From Anaerolineales bacterium (GTDB lineage: Bacteria; Chloroflexota; Anaerolineae; Anaerolineales; Villigracilaceae), in NCBI GenBank assembly GCA_025966435.1, contig JAICRQ010000125.1, forward strand, positions 1 through 8,612: 8,612 bases of DNA. The letters are read 5' to 3'. Under the pieces are notes generated by a model. That model had not been told where the DNA came from. It did not search any database and worked only from the letters and a program-made list of their open reading frames with translations. This document shows, in pieces, positions 1 through 5,946 of this stretch (the stretch's first letter is position 1; every line of letters begins with the position of its first letter). The translations under genes and the position numbers were made by a program.

Positions 1-228
1 CTCATTACCACCGCAGGCATTGCTGGCTCTCTCTTCGACTCCTTTCTCGGCGCGACCGTGCAAGCCATGTACTATTGCCCCACCGACAACAAGGAAACCG
101 AGAAACATCCACTCCACACCTGCGGCACGGAGACAGTTCACCTCCGCGGCTGGAGATGGCTGGATAATGACTGGGTTAATTTTGCGTGCGGTGTGTTCGC
201 AGCAGTGATCGCGCTCTTACTTAACTAA
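1..228 (+). CDS. DUF92/TMEM19-family integral membrane protein, C-terminal fragment
   Basis: The frame is open from the first base to a TAA at 226-228 and gives 75 residues; the start lies outside the window. The fragment begins with a small-residue segment containing GSLFDSFLGATVQAMYYC. The Gly-Ser-x-x-Asp-Ser-x-x-Gly-Ala-Thr-x-Gln pattern is characteristic of the end of DUF92 proteins. It continues with a Cys-Gly-Thr-Glu motif (residues 41-44), a Trp-rich stretch, an Asn-Asp-x-Val-Asn motif (56-60), and a last hydrophobic helix (about 61-74) that ends the protein. DUF92 proteins are polytopic membrane proteins. Known relatives include eukaryotic TMEM19 and the plant phytyl-phosphate kinase VTE6, so a prenyl or phytyl phosphate role is possible but not shown here. 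The gene converges on the lipoprotein gene, with a hairpin between them. The family call rests on recalled motifs in a short fragment. Confidence 0.75.
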   Translation, partial: LITTAGIAGSLFDSFLGATVQAMYYCPTDNKETEKHPLHTCGTETVHLRGWRWLDNDWVNFACGVFAAVIALLLN

Positions 229-235
229 ACTAAAA

Positions 236-264
236 CAGGGATAGCACCTCACGCGCTATCCCTG
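236..264 (-). terminator. Intrinsic terminator between convergent genes
   Basis: A perfect 10-base inverted repeat (CAGGGATAGC at 236-245, GCTATCCCTG at 255-264) encloses a 9-base loop. Read on the minus strand, the stem is followed by TTTTAGTTTAG, which suits termination of the lipoprotein gene ending at 287. On the plus strand the stem follows the DUF92 stop by 7 bases but has no T-run after it, so service in both directions is possible but weaker. Confidence 0.75.
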
Positions 265-266
265 CT

Positions 267-288
267 CCAATTACCAATTGCTCTTACT
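267..288. repeat. Short heptamer tract, CAATTAC type
   Basis: CAATTAC at 268-274 is followed directly by CAATTGC at 275-281 and then the more divergent TCTTACT at 282-288, a 7-base step. The tract fills the gap between the terminator stem and the stop codon (287-289) of the lipoprotein gene. The unit CAATTAC also occurs, reverse-complemented, inside the oxidoreductase gene at 4394-4400. With only two good units, this tract is convincing mainly because of the longer relatives elsewhere in the window. Confidence 0.5.
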
Positions 289-1345
289 AATCCCCCTGCG
301 CTTTCTCACTGACCATCTTCACCGTCTTCCGGTTCATTAATTTCCAGGCTGCCCATAGGAGCAAGCCCAGTGGCAGGAAGATCGGCACAATCACTACGGC
401 TACCCAAATGAGGAAATCAGCAATCCCCTGATACGCCACAGTAACCGTGTTCTGCGCTTCTGTGAATGTCTCGCCAGGCTTCCACGGGATGGGTGTAGCA
501 GTGGGGTATGCGGTTGGAGTCGGGGTGGGAGTTAATACGGGGAACTCAGGCTCAAAGTTGATCGTGATCGTCGAAAAGGCAGAGCGGTCATTGAGATAAT
601 TCATTCGCCCCTTGATCTGTTCAATCTGTGCTTCGATGTTGGCCAATTCCTGGTTGATGCGCAGCGCTTCGTCCACGGTCTTCGCATCCTGGAGGAATTC
701 CTGAATGCGAGCGCGCGTCGCTTCGAGATTGGTCAGCTGTGATTGCAAGTCCACGTATTGCTCGGTCACATCATCGCCTGAGGCAACTTCATCCACCACA
801 CGCACGGCCAGGTCACGCAGCTTCACAAGTGTACGCTCGAACTCATCCACAGGGACACCGATGGTCACAGCAGCATACTTCAGGCTATTGCCATAATAAT
901 CCTGATACCAGACACGCGAGCTGACGATGTAACCGCCTGCATCACCGATAATCTGAGTAGCGCGGTCGATGGCAACGTCAGTGTCTTTTACCATCAGGCG
1001 CACATCTGCATTTTTGATAATCATACGATTGGAACGTTCGATCACAGTCAAATCCCCCGATGGATCGGAAATCTCATACGCGGCGGCTGTCGGCATAGGT
1101 GCTAACGGTGCCTGCCCAACGGCTTGGTCTTGCGGAATGCCTTCTCCTTCTTTCGCCGCCTGCTCTTCGGCAAACGAAGGCGACTCAAAGACAGGTGCTT
1201 CTGTCGCAGCCGGTGGCTCAGTTGCTGCGGGTTCGATAAACTCGGGCGGCGCTTCGGTTGGCGCGGGAGCCGCACCTCCGCAGGCGGCAAGGACCAGCGT
1301 TGCAACGACGACAAACAGCACGAACAGACCGGACCGGGATTTCAT
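287..1345 (-). CDS. DUF4349 domain lipoprotein, membrane-anchored
   Basis: The 352-residue protein starts at ATG 1345, preceded by GGAGG with a 5-base spacer. The N-terminus is a lipoprotein signal peptide: Lys/Arg, a hydrophobic stretch (about 7-19) and a lipobox LAAC with the lipidated Cys at 22. Residues 23-90 are low-complexity Ala/Pro/Thr/Glu, probably an extended tether. Residues 105-265 match DUF4349, opening with RMIIKNADVRLMVKD. A predicted coiled coil at about 195-250 (YVDLQSQLTNLEATRARIQ) lies in its middle. A Thr-Pro linker (272-288) follows, then a transmembrane helix (about 309-334) and a basic tail. The protein would be anchored by both the lipid and the helix, with the folded part outside the membrane. 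DUF4349 has no established biochemical function; a membrane or envelope structural role is only a guess. The leader contains an inverted repeat that covers the Shine-Dalgarno. Confidence 0.9.
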   Translation of the reverse strand: MKSRSGLFVLFVVVATLVLAACGGAAPAPTEAPPEFIEPAATEPPAATEAPVFESPSFAEEQAAKEGEGIPQDQAVGQAPLAPMPTAAAYEISDPSGDLTVIERSNRMIIKNADVRLMVKDTDVAIDRATQIIGDAGGYIVSSRVWYQDYYGNSLKYAAVTIGVPVDEFERTLVKLRDLAVRVVDEVASGDDVTEQYVDLQSQLTNLEATRARIQEFLQDAKTVDEALRINQELANIEAQIEQIKGRMNYLNDRSAFSTITINFEPEFPVLTPTPTPTAYPTATPIPWKPGETFTEAQNTVTVAYQGIADFLIWVAVVIVPIFLPLGLLLWAAWKLMNRKTVKMVSEKAQGD

Positions 1346-1404
1346 TTTTTCCTCCGTTTGAAAAGGTTTTGATTCGGCGTTACTGCAAGGACGAGGAGGA
1401 AAAA
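1346..1404 (-). promoter_or_regulatory. Possible Shine-Dalgarno-sequestering hairpin in the leader
   Basis: On the minus strand, the ribosome site plus spacer GGAGGAAAAA (1355 to 1346) touches the ATG of the lipoprotein gene. It is perfectly complementary to TTTTTCCTCC (1404 to 1395), 39 bases upstream. If the leader RNA folds this way, the ribosome site is fully paired. The stem has only five strong pairs and the loop is long, so stability is uncertain. The purine-rich composition makes a chance match plausible. No known riboswitch or protein-binding motif is recognised in the 39-base loop. Confidence 0.35.
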
Positions 1405-1421
1405 TAAAAGTTCCCCAAACG

Positions 1422-1470
1422 GACTATAGACGATAAACCATGGTCCATCGTCTATAGTCAATGGTCTCTA
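1422..1470. repeat. Heptamer array with internal inversion, GTCYATC type
   Basis: Seven consecutive 7-base units run without a phase break. The left units (for example GACTATA at 1422, GACGATA at 1429) are in one orientation and the right units (GTCCATC at 1443, GTCTATA at 1450, GTCAATG at 1457, GTCTCTA at 1464) in the other. They meet at a CCATGG palindrome (1438-1443). This creates a perfect 13-base inverted repeat (1422-1434 with 1447-1459, 12-base loop). The last unit contains the TAG stop codon of the carboxypeptidase gene (1468-1470). In the minus-strand transcript the stem could act as a 3' hairpin, but the nearest U-rich stretch begins about 12 bases further on, so it is a poor classical terminator. 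Confidence 0.8.
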
Positions 1471-3153
1471 CTTCAAAACCACCTCCGCTCTCACTACACC
1501 TGCTCGCTCATGCTTTGCGAGCAAGCGGACTTTCGTCCCCTTCTTCGCCTTCACCACCCATTCGACTTTGACACGATCCGAAGTTCCTTCCGCGAGTTCG
1601 TCCACGAATACATTCTTATAGGCGCGACCTTCGAGCTCTCCAAGCTCTTCGCGCTCCTTCCCTGCTTCCAGTGACACGCCCTCCGGTAATGTGATTTCAG
1701 CGATGACGCCGCGTGTCGCTTTTCGTTCCAGCGCCCTCTTTGTCACATAGGTGGAGAGCCAGCCTTCGTTCTGGACCACGAGTCGAACGCGGAATGAATC
1801 TTTCCCAAGCGAGGTCACGCTGGTTTCCCGAATCCCAAGCTTGGGGGAAATCAGAGCGTGCCAGACGATCCAATCCGGAAAGGGAGTAATTTCCTTCTCC
1901 AAGAATTCGAGAGGCACATTCGTCCACATATGCAGAAAGTCCCAGCCACCTAATTCGATTTTGCCTAGTTGGGGGTGGTCGAACGGATACCAGTCTACGT
2001 ATCCACGGCCCTGTAGAGCCTTATCGTTCCACCTGAGTAGTTTGAGGTCGTCTTCAAGGGGATGCTCGCGATACCATTCGATGTAGGAATAATTCTCAAT
2101 GCCCGCTTGCTTCATCGGATTCCAAAACTCGACCGTCCACGAAAAGACGCCAATATGCTCGTACGTCCACTCATCGAATGCACCGGTAATGACCTGCTTG
2201 GGATGGTATCGGAAATCATGATACGTGGAAATGTCCGGATACCCCGTGATCTCGGTGCCTTTCGCGCCGATCTTTTGAAATACCCATAGATCCTCGGGTA
2301 TCTGCTCTTCGTCTGGGCGAACGCCGAAGCCGCGCAATAAAACGCCGCTCATCGTGTGAAAAGAAATCGTGCCCGTGATGTTCTTATGATTCATCACAAA
2401 CTCCACGAGGTTGCGCGCTTCCGGTTCGCTGGTTGGGTAGATTCCCGCGCCGGGCTGGTCTGATTCGGTGCGCCACCCTGCGGGGAAGTTGCGGTTTAGA
2501 TCCAGACTCGCTTTTGACCGCCGCACATGAATTGTCACCCCATCGTAATTCTTAAGGAACCCCTCCGGGAGAATACGATAATATTTCCCGCCGGTTTCGA
2601 TCGGGTCGCGACGCACCATCAAACGCGGTTCCTGCGGATGAGGCTTCCATGCTCCATTTGGATCCTCGAGGCGCATCTGTAGGATCCGCCCATCTCCATC
2701 GACGTCCTCTCCGGCGGTCAAACCATCCATCGGGTCGTCGGCATAGGGATAGGGACGCGTGACCGAGCGGATCTCCCTGGGTCGATCTGCCAGTGCCCAT
2801 TCCGCGCCATCGGGGTTGACGCGCGGCACGACGTAAAAAGCGCGGCTGTCGAGCGCGCGCCTGACGGTTTCATCCGTTTCATAGCATGTGACCAGGAAGT
2901 GGATCAAATACAAGGCAGCCGTGGATCCGGTAACTTCTGAGGCATGTAAATTGCCATCTACCCACAAGGCGGGTTTCTCCACATCACTACCGGACTTGAA
3001 GTTTGTCGCAGTGATCAGCCAGACATCGCGTCCCTCACCGCTTTTGCCAATCGATTCTAAACGAAGGAGATCTGGATATTCCTTTGCATACCTTTTTAAG
3101 ATACGGCTGAGCTCATTGTAGCGGAAGAACTTGTCAAAGCGAACCCTGGGCAT
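1468..3153 (-). CDS. M14-family zinc carboxypeptidase, probably cytoplasmic
   Basis: This 561-residue metallopeptidase removes C-terminal residues from peptides using one zinc ion. Ligands and catalytic residues are visible in family order: His70 and Glu73 in GNLHASEV, substrate-binding Asn220-Arg221 in SLDLNRNFPAGW, the third ligand His266 in ISFHTMSG, and the catalytic Glu342 in SWTVEFWNP. The peptidase domain covers about 5-370. A stretch at 420-561 looks like a beta-rich C-terminal extension of unknown role. An insert at 136-200 contains DVDGDGR (151-157), similar to a calcium loop, and is known in some bacterial M14 members. No signal peptide or lipobox is present, so a cytosolic or non-classical location is inferred. 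The ATG has AAGGAGG 6 bases upstream, which fixes the start. The stop codon lies inside a heptamer array. The substrate is unknown; peptide scavenging fits the aminopeptidase nearby. Confidence 0.92.
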   Translation of the reverse strand: MPRVRFDKFFRYNELSRILKRYAKEYPDLLRLESIGKSGEGRDVWLITATNFKSGSDVEKPALWVDGNLHASEVTGSTAALYLIHFLVTCYETDETVRRALDSRAFYVVPRVNPDGAEWALADRPREIRSVTRPYPYADDPMDGLTAGEDVDGDGRILQMRLEDPNGAWKPHPQEPRLMVRRDPIETGGKYYRILPEGFLKNYDGVTIHVRRSKASLDLNRNFPAGWRTESDQPGAGIYPTSEPEARNLVEFVMNHKNITGTISFHTMSGVLLRGFGVRPDEEQIPEDLWVFQKIGAKGTEITGYPDISTYHDFRYHPKQVITGAFDEWTYEHIGVFSWTVEFWNPMKQAGIENYSYIEWYREHPLEDDLKLLRWNDKALQGRGYVDWYPFDHPQLGKIELGGWDFLHMWTNVPLEFLEKEITPFPDWIVWHALISPKLGIRETSVTSLGKDSFRVRLVVQNEGWLSTYVTKRALERKATRGVIAEITLPEGVSLEAGKEREELGELEGRAYKNVFVDELAEGTSDRVKVEWVVKAKKGTKVRLLAKHERAGVVRAEVVLK

Positions 3154-3176
3154 TGTGATCCTCCTTGAATAGAATC

Positions 3177-3221
3177 AAAGCGGCACAGAGAAAATAATGT
3201 TGCTTTTCTCTGCGCCGCTTT
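3177..3221 (-). terminator. Long hairpin between NUDIX and carboxypeptidase genes
   Basis: An 18-base inverted repeat with one mismatch (3177-3194 and 3204-3221) encloses a 9-base loop. Both arms are GC-rich at the base and A/T-rich near the loop. In the minus-strand transcript the stem lies 53 bases after the NUDIX stop and is followed by TTTGATTCTATT, a weak U-tract. It ends about 10 bases before the Shine-Dalgarno of the carboxypeptidase. It most likely terminates or attenuates NUDIX read-through. A role as a 5' leader hairpin of the carboxypeptidase, or as an mRNA processing site, cannot be excluded. Confidence 0.65.
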
Positions 3222-3274
3222 GCAGGTTTCATAGCTTAATTGTACCGCCGTGCTCTGTTTCTTAAATCATTCGA

Positions 3275-3724
3275 TTATAGTTCTTCAAACCAATCCATCT
3301 CTGCCCAGCCCTCCCTGTCAGCCTTCATAACCAACTTGGCTATATCCGTCGGATAGACATTTTGATGATACACCAATTCCTCTATAGGCATCCAGATCGG
3401 AATATAGATTTCCTCTTCCGGGCTATAGGAATCTGAATCTGTGTATTCCTCACCAATGCCTGTCCCAAATTCGCCACCAGTCTGTTCCACCAGAAAATAG
3501 ACCTGCCTACTCTTCAGCCCTACTTTTACTTCCGCCACCTTTTGCTGAATCGCAACCTCGACTCCCAGTTCCTCCATCGCTTCACGGATTGCGGCTTGCT
3601 CAGGCGACTCGCCTTCATTTACGCCACCGCCGGGGAAGACGAAGTAATCTAACCCGGCGCGATGCCGTTCGATCAACGCGACCTTGTTATTCTGGATCAA
3701 TACGATTCCAGCACGCGTTCTCAT
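3275..3724 (-). CDS. NUDIX hydrolase
   Basis: The 149-residue protein has a complete Nudix box: Gly33, five residues, Glu39, seven residues, then Arg47-Glu48-Ala-x-Glu51-Glu52-x-Gly54-Val55. These residues bind the divalent metals that drive hydrolysis of a nucleoside diphosphate linked to another group. The N-terminus (MRTRAGIVLIQNNKVALIER) is the usual first strand pair of the fold. The length is normal for a single-domain member. The acidic insert at about 88-105 (GEEYTDSDSYSPEEE) probably contributes to substrate choice, but the substrate cannot be read from the sequence. ATG 3724 is preceded by a modest AGGAAG with a 6-base spacer. The gene starts 30 bases after the stop of the two-domain oxidoreductase on the same strand, so the two are probably one transcript. 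A long hairpin follows it. Confidence 0.93.
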   Translation of the reverse strand: MRTRAGIVLIQNNKVALIERHRAGLDYFVFPGGGVNEGESPEQAAIREAMEELGVEVAIQQKVAEVKVGLKSRQVYFLVEQTGGEFGTGIGEEYTDSDSYSPEEEIYIPIWMPIEELVYHQNVYPTDIAKLVMKADREGWAEMDWFEEL

Positions 3725-3754
3725 TGTTATCTTCCTAAAATAGAACTTGGAGTA

Positions 3755-5902
3755 TCAGATGTCAATTGCATGCTTTTCCCGAATCGACTCCACCGCCGCG
3801 AAGGTAGCCTTCGCCGAGCCGATCAATTGTTCATAAGGGATGGGTGGTTGCCGTCCTTCACGAATAGACTTTGCAAACGTTTTCCACTCCTCCACCCAGC
3901 CTTTATTCTGCACGCCTTTCACTTCTTTCTTCTTTCCATCCTTCACGGTTTGTAAGGAGACAAAGTCGCTCAATACGGCAATCTGCCCTCCACAGAACAC
4001 CTCGACGCGCTCCTTAGGAAATGACTTGTCGCCGTTGGCGAGATAGTCCACGATGCCGATGGAGCCATCTGGGAAGGTGAACGTCATCGAGACGTTATCA
4101 TCTCTGTATTTACTGTTATTGGGCAGCGCGTGTGCAGTCACAGAAATAGGAACCGCGCCCACCAGGAACGTGATGAAATCTACGAAGTGACAACCCTCGC
4201 CGATAATCCGACCGCCGCCAATTTCGGGATCGTGTGTCCAGTGGTTGAGGGGAATGGGACCGGCATTGACGCGATAATGAATGTACTTCGGTCCTTGGAC
4301 GCTTTGTGTGGAGACTAGAGACTGGAGTTGTTGGGCAAGGGGGGCAAATCTACGATTGAAGCCAGCCATCAGTAAACAGTTATTGGTAATTAGTAATTGT
4401 TCTTCGATACTTCTGAGTTGAGGAGGCGTAATTGCCAATGGCTTCTCTACAAAGACATGTTTGCCAGCTTTCAGCGCTTTCACAATCAATTCGGCATGGG
4501 TATTATGACGAGTAAGAATCGCAACCGTGTTGACGTTCGGGTCATTGATAATCTCGTCTTCATCCGAGGTGGCGTATTGGAACCCGGATTTTTTTCCGGC
4601 ATGCTGGGCATGGAGTCCACCGGTGGAGGCGATGCCAACCAGCTCGATGTCATCTGATTTCTTAATGGAGGGAAGGAGGATGGAGTTGGCGAACTGCCCG
4701 GCGCCGAGAACACCCAGACGGACAACAGACGATTGACGATGGACAATGGAAGGAAATATAATTCTTCCTTCTTCTTTCGTCTCTTCTTCTGGATATGTCA
4801 GCACCACTCCTAAGAACGGTTCATTCCTTTTCCCCGTGATTACTTCGTACGCTTGTGCAGCTTCATTGATGTCAAAGCGATGGGTGATGAGTGGTTGGAC
4901 GTTCAACTTTCCACGTGCCATCAAATCGACAACCGCTTCGAAGTTGCGTCCCTCCGTCCAGCGGACGTAGCCGAGCGGGTAATCCTTGCCCTGTTCTTCG
5001 TAGCTGGAGTCATAACGACCCGGCCCATAGGAGCGTGAGTTAATGAAGGAAATCTCTTTTTCGTAATAGATCTTGCGCGGGAATGTCAGCCCGACCGCGC
5101 CAGTCGCGACGACGCGAGCCCGGTCGCGGGCGATGGCTCCTGCCAGTTCCACAGGGTCATTCGAGGAGGTGTCCGCACAGATAAGGATCGCGTCGAAGCC
5201 GCGCTCTGCGGTCAACGCGGCAGAGGAGGAGACGGCTTCTGCTCGTCGAACCGCTCGCAGTCCAAGCGATGAGGCGAGTGAAATGCGTGTGGGGTCGATG
5301 TCGATCCCGAGCACGTTGCAGCCCGCGGCGGTCGCGATCTGTGCCGTCAGCAATCCCACCAATCCCATGCCAATGACGGCGACGTTCTCCCCGATCTGCG
5401 CCTCCGCCAGGCGGAATCCATGCAGGGCGATCGCCCCAAGCGTGGTGAACGCAGCAGATTCAAAATCGACATTGTCCGGGAGAGGCGTCAGCAAATTCCG
5501 GGGCACCACGTTATATTCCGCATGGACGGCGTATCCGCTGCCAGCACACGCCACACGCTGACCGACCTGGAACCCCTCCACTCCTTCCCCCAACGCAACG
5601 ATGGTTCCGGCCGTCGAATAGCCCAACGCCATCGGCTGATCGAGACGGTTGAATGCGGCTTGTGCTGTATTGACCAATCCTTCGCGGCGCGCTTTATCGA
5701 CAACTTGCCGGACAAGGTCCGGACGGGAGCGCGCCTTACCAACCAGGCTTTTCTCCGCGAATTCGACAACCATACGCTCGGTGCCCGCGGAGACCAGGCT
5801 GGCTGCCACTTTGACAAGCGCCTGCCCTTTCCGCGGAGTCGGCACAGGTACATCTTCTACGGTCGATGCTCCTGTTTTGATATTCTGGAGAAGTTGTTTC
5901 AT
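3755..5902 (-). CDS. Bi-domain oxidoreductase: MDR-type dehydrogenase fused to Gfo/Idh/MocA
   Basis: This 715-residue fusion holds two NAD(P)-dependent dehydrogenases. Residues 1-370 form a medium-chain dehydrogenase with a Rossmann motif Gly178-x-Gly180-x-x-Gly183 and Asp201 after the second strand, which favours NAD. The catalytic zinc Cys is absent: VSAGTER (37-43) replaces the usual CGICGTD region, and no structural-zinc Cys cluster is seen. Residues 395-715 are a Gfo/Idh/MocA domain with GAG (400-402), the Glu486-Lys487-Pro488 motif that carries the catalytic Lys, and a GGGRIIGEGCHFVDF segment whose His572 is the probable catalytic His. This architecture is known as bi-domain-containing oxidoreductase and is usual near polysaccharide or sugar-nucleotide genes, but none are visible here. 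Its reaction is not established. The gene contains three heptamer tracts, one exactly in the linker. ATG 5902 begins the family-typical MKQLLQN but has no clear Shine-Dalgarno. Confidence 0.92.
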   Translation of the reverse strand: MKQLLQNIKTGASTVEDVPVPTPRKGQALVKVAASLVSAGTERMVVEFAEKSLVGKARSRPDLVRQVVDKARREGLVNTAQAAFNRLDQPMALGYSTAGTIVALGEGVEGFQVGQRVACAGSGYAVHAEYNVVPRNLLTPLPDNVDFESAAFTTLGAIALHGFRLAEAQIGENVAVIGMGLVGLLTAQIATAAGCNVLGIDIDPTRISLASSLGLRAVRRAEAVSSSAALTAERGFDAILICADTSSNDPVELAGAIARDRARVVATGAVGLTFPRKIYYEKEISFINSRSYGPGRYDSSYEEQGKDYPLGYVRWTEGRNFEAVVDLMARGKLNVQPLITHRFDINEAAQAYEVITGKRNEPFLGVVLTYPEEETKEEGRIIFPSIVHRQSSVVRLGVLGAGQFANSILLPSIKKSDDIELVGIASTGGLHAQHAGKKSGFQYATSDEDEIINDPNVNTVAILTRHNTHAELIVKALKAGKHVFVEKPLAITPPQLRSIEEQLLITNNCLLMAGFNRRFAPLAQQLQSLVSTQSVQGPKYIHYRVNAGPIPLNHWTHDPEIGGGRIIGEGCHFVDFITFLVGAVPISVTAHALPNNSKYRDDNVSMTFTFPDGSIGIVDYLANGDKSFPKERVEVFCGGQIAVLSDFVSLQTVKDGKKKEVKGVQNKGWVEEWKTFAKSIREGRQPPIPYEQLIGSAKATFAAVESIREKHAIDI
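4309..4327 (-). repeat. In-gene heptamer tract, GTCTCTA type
   Basis: On the minus strand GTCTCTA (4322-4316) is followed by GTCTCCA (4315-4309) and preceded by CTCCA, a 7-base step. It encodes about residues 526-532 (LQSLVST) of the oxidoreductase, a variable segment between FNRRFAPL and the conserved IHYRVNAG strand. GTCTCTA also appears at 1464-1470 at the end of the carboxypeptidase gene. The tract is short, so chance alone cannot be dismissed without its neighbours. Confidence 0.5.
4373..4400 (-). repeat. In-gene heptamer tract, CAATTAC type
   Basis: Four 7-base units in one phase on the minus strand begin with CAATTAC (4400-4394) and TAATTAC (4393-4387), followed by two more divergent units. 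They encode residues 501-510 (EQLLITNNCL) of the oxidoreductase, the variable helix end just before the conserved GFNRRF. The tract is much richer in A and T than the surrounding gene. Its first unit is identical to the unit at 268-274. Confidence 0.65.
4717..4751 (-). repeat. In-gene heptamer tract in the inter-domain linker, GTCYATC type
   Basis: On the minus strand, GTC recurs every 7 bases: GTCCATC (4744-4738), GTCAATC (4737-4731), then two more GTC units ending at 4717, with a degenerate unit before them. The tract encodes about residues 384-395 (PSIVHRQSSVVR), spanning the linker just before the second Rossmann fold (LGVLGAG). GTCCATC is identical to the unit at 1443-1449 in the intergenic array. 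Confidence 0.7.
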
Positions 5903-5945
5903 TTCGCGAGGCTCAATACAAGCATTTCGACAGGCTCAAGACAAA
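5900..5945 (-). repeat. Tandem 23-base duplication over the oxidoreductase start codon
   Basis: Plus-strand 5900-5922 and 5923-5945 are direct repeats of 23 bases with 4 mismatches, both beginning CATTTCG and containing AGGCTCAA. The CAT at the start of the first copy is the ATG start codon of the oxidoreductase read in reverse. The repeat core TTGAGCCTGTCGAAA resembles a REP-like motif that I recall from several bacterial phyla. The copies occupy the space where a ribosome site should be, and none is evident. Confidence 0.7.
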
Positions 5946-5946
5946 C

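Noticed and set aside
213..288. Direct repeat GCTCTTACT at 213-221 and 280-288 as attachment sites
   Set aside because: Nine bases only, no integrase or mobile cargo between them, and the interval holds just a gene end and a terminator.
481..545. Repeat in the Thr-Pro linker DNA of the lipoprotein gene as another heptamer tract
   Set aside because: The period is 6 bases, from alternating Thr and Pro codons, so it reflects the protein and not the heptamer family.
969..1361. A 130-codon plus-strand open frame over the lipoprotein gene
   Set aside because: It is antisense to the signal peptide, low-complexity tether and start of the DUF4349 domain, has no ribosome site, and has the composition of a mirrored Ala/Pro-rich gene.
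1422..1470. CRISPR-like array
   Set aside because: Units are 7 bases with no spacers and no cas genes; the period and inversion do not fit CRISPR.
3755..5902. Frameshift fusion of two neighbouring genes
   Set aside because: Both domains are in one open frame with a normal linker, and the fusion is a known family architecture.
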